NCBI GenBank assembly: GCA_026770615.1
Contig: MU631712.1
Span: 66,651 to 82,496, forward strand
Length of the DNA stretch: 15,846 bases
Source: Pavlovales sp. CCMP2436
Taxonomy: Eukaryota; Haptophyta; Pavlovophyceae; Pavlovales
Direction: 5' to 3'
Part shown: piece after piece, positions 1-6,710 of the stretch
How positions within the stretch are numbered: position 1 is the first letter of the stretch
How the letters are laid out: each line of letters starts with the position of its first letter
The notes under the pieces: model-generated
The model's database searches: none
What the model saw: only the letters and a program-made list of their open reading frames with translations
Told to the model about the DNA's origin: nothing
Position numbers and translations under genes: made by a program

Positions 1-95
1 CCCGCCCTGCACGTCCCCTCCGAATCCGCCTTGTGTGTCTCCCCTGAACCCGCCCCGCGCGTCCCCTCTCAACCCGGCTGAACCCGCCCTGCCCC
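1..95. repeat. C-rich minisatellite edge, ~24-bp unit
   Basis: About three and a half units of the type AACCCGCCCCGCGCGTCCCCT are present (starts near 1, 26, 50 and 84). The array is cut by the window start. Confidence 0.6.
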
Positions 96-623
96 CTTTT
101 GTAACGGTTGCAGGGTCCGAGCGCCCCGAGCAGGGTGCGCGCTCCGAACTGAGTCGCAGCCAGGTAATTACTTAAAATAAAATATGAAATAATGGTGGAT
201 TCACTTGCGAAAGTGACGTCGTTATGAACCGACGACAATGAGAGGACTCGAGCGTAATAGATTTTACGTATAATGATATATGTACAGATTTTTCTGTCTG
301 CCCTGCTGTATTCCATCCAGGTCGTAATTGCAATAAATATTTATTTATGCCCTGTGCCCTTTGCAATGTGATTCATTGCTATTACACACAAAAATTATTT
401 CTTTTAATATGTATGGCCAGTGTGGGGTATCTTTTCTGAATATTTATCCGAGCTGAGCCGCAGCCAGGTCATTGCAATCGAACTATTCCCTGTTAATAAG
501 ACATCGGATCTGAATATATATCCGAGCTGAGCCCTGTGCACTGATCGGAATATGCACCCCTCGCACTGAAGCGCATTGCCACGGAAAGACTGCAACTTAT
601 ACTGCTCCCCAATCTACCCCCCC
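96..623. other. Non-coding stretch with a thrice-repeated motif
   Basis: I see no gene here. The motif CCGAGCTGAGCCGCAGCCAG occurs at about 447, in a diverged form at about 143 (CCGAACTGAGTCGCAGCCAG), and as a shorter copy at about 522. The last two are both preceded by TCTGAATATWTAT. The stretch is otherwise AT-rich. Confidence 0.5.
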
Positions 624-758
624 CACACACACACACGCACGCACACGCACACACACATACGCACACACACACACACGCACACACACATGCACACACACAC
701 ACACGCACACACACAACACACGCAAACACACGCACATGCACACACGCACACGCACACC
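624..758. repeat. (CA)n compound microsatellite
   Basis: This is a CA dinucleotide tract with CG and TG interruptions. It is directly followed by CCATTTTTGCAG, so it may act as the upstream part of a 3' splice region for the exon-like island at 769-839. Confidence 0.95.
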
Positions 759-768
759 ATTTTTGCAG

Positions 769-839
769 GAGGCGACCCGGGCAGCAATGGCGGCGCAGCA
801 CAAGATCGAGTCGGCCTCACTCCGCGCGATGAGCGTGTG
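769..839 (+). other. Exon-like island, unassigned
   Basis: A 71-bp GC-rich segment sits between CATTTTTGCAG| and |GTGAGAATA, a good acceptor and donor. One frame is open throughout with G/C-rich third positions. It translates to [18 protein letters not shown] followed by RAMSV, a plausible alpha-helical stretch. I do not recognise it, and no neighbouring exon is identifiable. It could be a real internal exon of an unmapped gene or a captured gene fragment. Confidence 0.35.
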
Positions 840-869
840 GTGAGAATATATCTATGTCTTTACTGGCCT

Positions 870-917
870 AATATATATATATATATATATATGACCCAGA
901 CACTTGCCAAATAATAC

Positions 918-975
<58 letters not shown>
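870..975. repeat. Two (TA)n microsatellites
   Basis: There is a pure TA run at about 870-892 and a longer one at about 917-975 with a central TG interruption. The second abuts a copy of the TA-tailed unit end at 979. Confidence 0.95.
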
Positions 976-977
<2 letters not shown>

Positions 978-978
978 A

Positions 979-1034
979 GGAACAACTTTCAGTACAGTCA
1001 GACGCCAGCTTGAATCCTTATCAGTAATACATAT
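979..1034. repeat. Diverged solitary copy of the TA-tailed unit end
   Basis: CAGTCAGACGCCAGCTTGAA followed by TCCTTATCAGTAATACATAT matches the last 40 bp of the 3780-4437 units. It follows directly on a (TA)n tract, so the association of this sequence with TA runs is not limited to the array. Confidence 0.75.
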
Positions 1035-1055
1035 GGCTGCAGGGGTGGAAGAGTA

Positions 1056-1190
1056 GTACGAATACGAATACTAACATCAATACTAAGACTACTGATCCCA
1101 ACACTAATCCTGATAATACGAATAATACGAATAATACTAATATTACGAATAATTCTAATAATTCTAATAATTTTAACTATTCTATTAATA
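1056..1190. repeat. AAT/ACGAAT-rich degenerate microsatellite
   Basis: Irregular repetition of AATACGAATAATACTAAT-like words runs over about 135 bp. Minus-strand translation gives only Ile/Arg simple sequence, so no gene is called. Confidence 0.8.
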
Positions 1191-1206
1191 GGCACCGCCA
1201 GCGCGA

Positions 1207-1327
1207 AAGGGGCGACGAGCTCCACTGAAACGAGGCGGCAATCCTCAGTCTGACTGTCTGAGTTCTCCTAACTGTCTGACAGTCCTTAGTCGGACAGTCA
1301 GGCATTCAGAAGGGGCGACGAGCTCCA
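1207..1327. repeat. 18-bp direct repeats flanking an ACAGTC/GACTGT-rich segment
   Basis: AAGGGGCGACGAGCTCCA occurs at 1207-1224 and exactly again at 1310-1327. Between them lie inverted GACTGTC and GACAGTC words such as ACTGTCTGACAGT. This is either a ~103-bp tandem unit or a short insertion with flanking duplication. Confidence 0.7.
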
Positions 1328-1343
1328 ATGGGCGCAGTCGACT

Positions 1344-1414
1344 GGATAGTCAGGGCGGAGAGTTGGACAGTCTGGGCGGACAGTTGGACAGTCGGGGCGG
1401 ACAGTCGGAGAGGG
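1344..1414. repeat. 21-bp minisatellite, first block
   Basis: Three consecutive 21-bp units start at 1344, 1365 and 1386 (type GGACAGTCGGGGCGGACAGT plus one base), with a partial fourth. Any apparent protein here is the heptad translation of the repeat. Confidence 0.85.
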
Positions 1415-1635
1415 GGCAGGCAGGGAGGACAGGGGCGGCACTGTGAGTGGAGAATTGGCACTCCGCAACCAGCTCCCTTCCGTCGTACGCACCCCGATGG
1501 TCTTCGCCGCGGGCCAATCGCAACCGAGCAGCCCTTGATTCTCGGCAAAGATTCTCGGCAAAGCTGGGCGCTTCTCGTCCGCTTCTCATACGCTCGACGC
1601 AGCGACGACACTTGAACTGTCGCTCGGCGCCGCGC

Positions 1636-1682
1636 GGACAGTCGGGCAGTCAGGGTGGACAGTCGGGGTGACAGTCAGGGCG
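1636..1682. repeat. 21-bp minisatellite, second block
   Basis: The same ACAGTC-type unit reappears at 1636 and 1657, after about 220 bp of non-repeat GC-rich DNA that contains a tandem ATTCTCGGCAAAG (about 1539-1564). Confidence 0.75.
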
Positions 1683-2034
1683 GCTCCCCTGGACTACCCG
1701 GGTCGCCACAGGTCGCAGGCGCCCCACTTTGCCGAGTGCTTTTTACTACGAGTTTCAGAGCACACGCAGACTGCCGAGAGCTCCTTCCTACGCATGCCCT
1801 GAGTCCCGCCGGGGTGTCCTGCGCGCCGGCGTGACTGCACGCGGGCTACTATTATATAGCTTATTATTTATCGCTAATTTGATATTGACATCGGACGGAC
1901 AGGCCACGTTGAACTTAACACGAGGGTCAAACATATGAATAATAAAAGAGAGTGTGTAAAAAAATCGTTTCATTTAAACAGCCCTCTACCGAGAAACGAA
2001 CCAAAATATCTTTGAATTTCATTTAATTTTTCGC

Positions 2035-2385
2035 TTGATGATGGCCTTTTCGGTTCATTCAAACGTCGTGATGGCCGTGAAGGCGATGGTGCTGGCGACG
2101 GATCCGGAGCTCCCGGTACCCCCTGCTCGTCGCCGACGAGCCCGCTGCGCGCGCGCTGACGGTGAAGAAGCCGGCGCCGAAGCCGCCGCCGGCGGCGGCG
2201 CTCCTGGCCCCGCTTGCGGGCACGCTCACCGTGCTGGCCGGCACGCTCCCGCTTGCGGGCACCCTCAGCAACGACGACTACTGTTTGGCGCGTGCTGGCC
2301 TTCACCGACGAAGGCGATCAAGCTCGCGCAGTATCTCGCTTACCAGCCCACAAAGGAAGAGCTCGATTATTTAAGGGACTGGTAA
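2035..2385 (+). CDS. Possible small ORF or degraded gene fragment, 116 aa, unrecognised
   Basis: One open frame runs from ATG to TAA. The first 28 residues (ending VKAMVLATDPELPV) and the last 24 (ending AQYLAYQPTKEELDYLRDW) look like ordinary protein with G/C-ending codons. The middle is Arg/Ala/Gly-rich. There a different frame reads better: LLVADEPAARALTVKKPAPK, then three PLAGTL-like repeats. Two compensating frameshifts or a splice event would explain this. An AATAAA lies at about 2642. This may be a decayed gene, a small protein, or chance. I recognise no family. Confidence 0.25.
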   Translation: MMMAFSVHSNVVMAVKAMVLATDPELPVPPARRRRARCARADGEEAGAEAAAGGGAPGPACGHAHRAGRHAPACGHPQQRRLLFGACWPSPTKAIKLAQYLAYQPTKEELDYLRDW

Positions 2386-2690
2386 TGAATGAGTTGATAC
2401 CGCGGAGAAGCACCGCGGGACTCGTCCTGCGTGGCAGGCGCAGCAGTCACGGGCAGGGCGGCGGGCGCGTGGCCACGCTCCCTGCCCGCCGCAGCGCGGC
2501 CACGCTTACCCGCCATGCAAACGAACGGGCAAAAGCAAACGACCAGAGTTGCATTTCACACGGGTTTTTTTAAACTACGACTTACAAAAATGGGTCAGCG
2601 GGCGGCATGTGCGCAGGCGAGTGGCATTTTGAGACGAGCGAAATAAAGTAGCGGCCTGTCAGCGCGTCAGTCAGAGAGTCGTCGACTGTC
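2386..2690. other. Intergenic, nothing recognised
   Basis: GC-rich then AT-rich DNA with short inverted CGGGCAGGGCGGCGGGCG / CTCCCTGCCCGCCG words around 2450-2500. It contains one AATAAA on the plus strand. No gene or named element is seen. Confidence 0.4.
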
Positions 2691-2847
2691 GTGTGTCTGA
2701 TCAGCCTTAGCGGTGGGGACGGTATACGTGTGCTCTGCAAAGGTCCCTTTGATCCGAGTGTTTTCTCAACGCTCGAGTCCGGTGGAGACCTGTCACGGGA
2801 CGGACGTATTTTTAGATATTTACACGCAGTGGGTGGCGGACTCAGGA

Positions 2848-2886
2848 CGCGTGAACGCCAAGGCAAATTGCCTAGGCGTTCACGCG
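2848..2886. repeat. 39-bp near-perfect palindrome
   Basis: The arms are CGCGTGAACGCCAAGGCAA (2848-2866) and TTGCCTAGGCGTTCACGCG (2868-2886). They pair at 18 of 19 positions around a single A. It could form a cruciform or RNA hairpin. It lies inside a GC-rich patch (2691-3311) that is open in several frames but matches no family I recognise. Confidence 0.9.
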
Positions 2887-3315
2887 CGAATTCGCCTCAG
2901 GCGGCGCCATCAGTTGCACCGTCGAGTTCCCCGTCAACAGTTGCGTCGTCGATCGTGGAGCGGCTGTCGTGGGGTCCACTGTGTCGACAAACGGCCACCC
3001 CTCTCACGCCCTGGCACACCACGCTTCACGACACTGCCATAGTTGGCATCCAGGACGAGCACAAGGTGGCGGCAGTGCGAGCATTAAGCAGCAGCGAGAA
3101 CATGCAAACTTTGTCTGTGCATACGTGGGTGGCGGTTTTGCTGTGGCAGAAAGGTGTGAGAGCAAACAGAAAAGCGCTCTGTCACCGTGGTGCCACCCAC
3201 TGTTTCTCGCCAGCCACAGACGTGTTGGCCGGGTGCGGGAGGGGCGGCCCGAACCGCCACCGTCGCCACCCACGCCAGGTCCTGCAGACCGGTCGTAAGT
3301 CGTTGAAGTAAGAGT

Positions 3316-3530
3316 TGAAGTCGTCGTATAAGCCGAAGAAGAAGAAAAAGGAGAAAATGCCAGAATGAGCCGAAGCAGCCGATGAAGCCGGTGGAGCCGT
3401 GGAAGCCGACGAAGAAGCCGAAGGAGCCAAGGAAGCCGATGGAGCTATGGAAGCCGAAAGAGCCGAAAGAGCCGAAAGAGCCGAAAGAGCCGAAGGAGCC
3501 GAAGAAGCCAAGCAATCCGGAGTCGAAGCC
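3316..3530. repeat. GAAGCC/GAGCCGAAA simple-sequence tract (Lys-Pro-Glu type)
   Basis: Purine-rich hexanucleotide-based repetition with core AAAGAGCCGAAAGAGCCG at 3457-3500. In the plus frame of 3382-3570 it reads as a KEPKEP/KPxEPW-type sequence ending in a stop. In other frames it reads Glu-Ala or Phe-Gly-Ser. No upstream start with a credible domain is attached, so it is treated as a repeat rather than a gene. Confidence 0.6.
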
Positions 3531-3662
3531 GTCGACTTGTGACGGTACGCGGCAGGGTGAAGAGTCCTAGCACGTGTTTTTAGCCGTCGTCTTCGTTGTC
3601 ATCGTAGTCATCGTAGTCGACCGCAGCCTCATTGCCATCGTCACGCGGGTTTTCGGCTAAAG

Positions 3663-3742
3663 TTTGGCTCTACGCAAGTACTACTTTAAAAACCTGCGGA
3701 ACAGAAAAAGTCAAAGCCGAAAATTTGGCTCTACGCAAGTAC
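3663..3742. repeat. Two 19-bp direct repeats, 61 bp apart
   Basis: TTTGGCTCTACGCAAGTAC occurs at 3663-3681 and 3724-3742, each preceded by a GGCTAAAG/GCCGAAAA-like word and followed by WACTTT. It is an imperfect two-unit tandem just ahead of the TA-tailed array. Confidence 0.8.
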
Positions 3743-3779
3743 AACTTTTTCACACTCCCTCATTTATATATAGCCCAAG

Positions 3780-4003
3780 CCAGCGCAGCCGAATAATGCA
3801 CGCAGCAGGCAATGGGCTACGCAGCGCTCAGACCAGCACAACATTCAGAACAGTCAGACGCCAGCTTGAATCCCCATTAGAAATATATATATATATATAT
3901 ATAGCCAGCGCAGCCGAATAATGCACGCAGCGGGCAATGGGCGACGCAGCGCTCAGACCAGCACAACATTCAGAACAGTCAGACGCCAGCTTGAATCCCC
4001 ATT

Positions 4004-4037
<34 letters not shown>

Positions 4038-4392
4038 CCAGCGCAGCCGAATAATGCACGCAGCGGGCAATGGGCGACGCAGCGCTCAGACCAGCACAAC
4101 ATTCAGAACAGTCAGACGCCAGCTTGAATCCCCATTAGATATATATATATAATGTTATATATAGCCCAAGCCAGCGCAGCCGAATAATGCACGCAGCAGG
4201 CAATGGGCGACGCAGCGCTCAGACCAGCACAACATTCAGAACAGTCAGACGCCAGCTTGAATCCCCATTAGAAATATATATATATATATATAGCCAGCGC
4301 AGCCGAATAATGCACGCAGCGGGCAATGGGCGACGCAGCGCTCAGACCAGCACAACATTCAGAACAGTCAGACGCCAGCTTGAATCCCCATT

Positions 4393-4430
<38 letters not shown>

Positions 4431-4437
4431 ATGTATA
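3780..4437. repeat. Five-copy tandem array of a ~105-bp unit with (TA)n tail
   Basis: Units begin CCAGCGCAGCCGAATAATGC at 3780, 3905, 4038, 4171 and 4294. Each ends CAGCTTGAATCCCCATTAGA followed by a (TA)n run of different length, giving periods of 123-133 bp. Units 1 and 4 are both preceded by TATATATAGCCCAAG and share AGCAGGC and AGAAATATA; units 2 and 5 share AGCGGGC. The order is thus A-B-C-A-B, implying duplication of a multi-unit block. Small open frames here simply translate the repeat. Confidence 0.92.
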
Positions 4438-5135
4438 CATATGTTCAGCTCATATTGATAATAAAGAAGAAATTAATAATCGTGACTAGCGTCATATTAA
4501 CTTTATATATGAAGGCTTCAAATTTTCCGAATAGTTGTGATTAATCCTAAACTTAAAATCATGTACCCAGGCGCCGCAGCTACGCGCACAAACTAGACAT
4601 ATAGCTCACAAATATAGTTATACAATATTACTAGTTTCTCACTTAGTATTAAATAATGAACTAGACGCCAGCTTTAATCTCTATCAGAAATATAATTTAC
4701 GTCGAAGTTAGAACATAAAGAATTCCATTGGCCACGAAGTCTTCGGTTGTGAAGTCCGTGCGCTTCTTTTAGCCTTAGGCCTGTAATCGCGCACACTACG
4801 CGCACAACGGCCGCTGTAGTCAACGCGCGCGCGCTGCACGCGTAGCGCCGCACGCACGCCGCGCACGTAGTTGAGCGCTACGCGCGCAAAGTACTAATAC
4901 ACTGTTTATTATAGTAAATAAAAATGACGGCGTTCTCCGCTCTGTTCACGCCCCGCGAAGAACTTATGGCCGGGGGCCCGGGCCCCCGCGGGCCTCCAGC
5001 CCGGGCCCCACGAATATTTTTATTCGTACGTTACGCCTTACCTAAGAGCGGGCAGCAGGGGTGGTAGGTGAAGTTGGTGGCCACCCCCCCCCCCCAAGCA
5101 CACACACAACGCTCACGTCAATCTATATTGCTAAG
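4438..5135. other. Gene-free stretch with several inverted repeats
   Basis: AT-rich DNA passes into CG-alternating DNA. CTACGCGCACAA occurs at about 4580 and 4796. CGCGTAGCGC at 4839-4848 pairs with 4875-4884. CGGGGGCCCGGGCCCCCG at 4971-4988 is a perfect palindrome. ACGAATA-TTTT-TATTCGT forms a hairpin at 5010-5027. There is a C13-type run near 5084. No gene is recognised. Confidence 0.6.
4659..4695. repeat. Second diverged solitary copy of the TA-tailed unit end
   Basis: CTAGACGCCAGCTTTAATCT followed by CTATCAGAAATATA matches the 3' part of the array unit with several changes, about 230 bp beyond the array. It is probably an older member of the same family. Confidence 0.65.
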
Positions 5136-5197
5136 CGCGTGTGCACTGCCCCGCCTCGGCCGCGGCGGCCGCTTTGGCTGCGCCAGTTGTCGTCAAG
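5136..5197 (+). other. Second exon-like island, unassigned
   Basis: A 62-bp GC-rich segment lies between TATTGCTAAG| and GTCAAG|GTAAGCG, a strong donor. One frame reads RVHCPASAAAAALAAPVVVK, similar in composition to a targeting peptide. The MITE-like element begins 64 bp downstream, which would be within the following intron. No partner exon was found. Confidence 0.25.
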
Positions 5198-5260
5198 GTA
5201 AGCGCAATCCGCGTGCGCGGGATCATCCTCGGGCCCGTTTGCCGAGCGGCCGTCGTACTG

Positions 5261-5429
5261 CAGGGTGTCGCGGGCAATAAATAAGAACGGCGCTTTTGAG
5301 ACTGATGCTCAATTTCTCAGCAAATTACAAACAAAAAATGCTTAAATTTTGCTTACATTACTACTAAAGGGCAAACAAAATGAGGCTCAAGTTCTTAACG
5401 TAACGGTTTTTATTGCCCGCGACACCCTG
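5261..5429. mobile_element. MITE-like element, 169 bp, with CAGGGTG terminal inverted repeats
   Basis: The left end reads CAGGGTGTCGCGGGCAATAA and the right end is its exact reverse complement, one base further also matching. The AT-rich interior has no coding capacity. A second, diverged copy in the same orientation starts at 15696, which shows that this is a dispersed family. The CAGGG termini resemble hAT-type ends, but no clean 8-bp target duplication is visible; the flanks TACTG and TACTT could be an imperfect 5-bp one. It is a non-autonomous element of unknown superfamily. Confidence 0.8.
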
Positions 5430-6516
5430 TACTTCTATAATTTATTCCTTTTCGAGACCCATTCTGACGTCAGATACGGGGCAATGGCGGATTTTGGCCC
5501 AACCGGCTGCGCGTAGCGCGAGCTCGGACTGTTGTATAACAGTAATCGTTAGACTAATCCTACTAATCGATGAGTGGGATTAGTCTATCGGTTAATCTTA
5601 TTTATATAACACGGACGGGGCAGCGTAGCTGCAGCGTGGGCCGGCAGGCATCTCCATTCCACGAAGGAGACACGGACGCGTCTGCACTTTGTGCCACATG
5701 CTCGTCGCGCGAACGCGGGACGCTTACATTGCGAATGGGCCCTTCAGGACAGCGCGCGCGAGCAATGCGCGCTACTGCCCGGGCGCCCATGGGCGCAATT
5801 GCGGATTGGCACATGATGGATGTCGATGAGATAGGGGTAGCAAGTTCCCTACTGACGTGGCGGCTCTCGCACGCGCCACGATGCTTCGAATCGGCCGCCC
5901 TCTTGATGACCAGCGTAGCGTGCACACGCCCGGCCGCGGCCAGGCGCGTGGACCTACACGGCCATGATCCCGTCCTGATATCGTTGGCCGCACCCTATTG
6001 CGTCGCACTGACCGTTTCTGATCTTCAATATTGCGTAGGCCTTCGGGCTGCAAGTCGGGGGACGTAAAAAACACTACAATTATTAAAAATATGGCTTTGG
6101 TAATAGAGGGTGAGACTCGCGCGCCTTCTGATGGTACCGAGCCTGCGGGAGGGTGCACTGCAGTGCCCAGACCTAGCATAGCAAGCGCGGCCTTCACCTG
6201 AGCAACAGCGGCCCAACTGCGTAGGTTCAAAAAACCCTCGTTTTACGACCGAAAAGCGACCTTCAACTTCACCCCTAGACAAAGACAAATTCCGCGGCTG
6301 AGAAGCGCGCGCGGTTAGAGAGCTTGCACTATCAGGCCAATTGCACTGACCCCTACTTACGAAAGTGGGATCCCCATCTTAACCCTGCGGGGTCTGGTCG
6401 GATCCAAAACTAGGCGGCCTCCCTGTAGCACTAATGATCTTAATTAAATAATTGATGATATACGGTAAAACTTCTGTTCGCTAATTAATAACGCACTGAT
6501 ACTTCCTGTGCTCCAT
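5430..6516. other. Gene-free stretch, one inverted repeat, otherwise nothing recognised
   Basis: TAGACTAATCC (5550-5560) pairs with GGATTAGTCTA (5577-5587), and the pairing extends imperfectly to about 5542-5596. GCACTGCAGTGC is palindromic at 6155-6166. Overlapping open frames on both strands (5570-6067, 5772-6230) show no domain or repeat signature and are not called. The AT-rich 6430-6500 would be the 3' flank of the antiporter gene. Confidence 0.45.
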
Positions 6517-6613
6517 GGAAGCATGGCAAAAGCGATTCAGGCGAGTATCTGAGGGTTCGTCCCTGCTGCACTGGGGTTTTGGACCGCATTCTTAGGACGC
6601 ATGCCGGGCAGGC
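6517..6613. repeat. 97-bp tandem duplication, distal copy
   Basis: This copy starts GGAAGCATGGCAAAAGCGAT and ends CCGGGCAGGC. It differs from the adjacent copy at about three positions (GAGTATC/GAATATC and GGGGTTT/GAGATTT). It lies just 3' of the antiporter gene and includes a second minus-strand version of that gene's last codons and stop. It is probably 3' UTR or downstream DNA. Confidence 0.9.
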
Positions 6614-6710
6614 GGAAGCATGGCAAAAGCGATTCAGGCGAATATCTGAGGGTTCGTCCCTGCTGCACTGAGATTTTGGACCGCATTCTTAGGACGCATG
6701 CCGGGCAGGC
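6614..6710. repeat. 97-bp tandem duplication, copy containing the antiporter stop codon
   Basis: This is the gene-proximal copy, directly abutting the first. On the minus strand it supplies the final residues PARHAS and the TAA at 6691-6689, followed by the start of the 3' UTR. High identity between copies indicates a recent event. Confidence 0.9.

Noticed and set aside
576..914. His/Thr-rich and Cys/Val-rich open frames over the CA tract
   Set aside because: They are translations of a dinucleotide repeat.
2691..3311. Plus-strand 206-residue frame
   Set aside because: At least two other frames over the same GC-rich patch look equally coding-like, and the palindrome lies inside. No family is recognised in any frame.
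3084..3515. Minus-strand frame with FGS repeats
   Set aside because: It is the reverse translation of the GAAGCC simple repeat, continuing into unrelated DNA without a domain.
3780..4437. Regularly spaced repeats as a CRISPR array
   Set aside because: The repeated part is about 105 bp and the 'spacers' are TA runs. This is a eukaryotic tandem repeat.
5570..6067. Plus-strand 165-residue frame (and 5772-6230 on the minus strand)
   Set aside because: It starts in an inverted-repeat loop and overlaps an equally long antisense frame. There is no domain or repeat support.
6399..6416. Shared CAAAACTAGGCGGC word with about 14870 inside the giant gene
   Set aside because: A 14-base match with no flanking similarity is likely chance.
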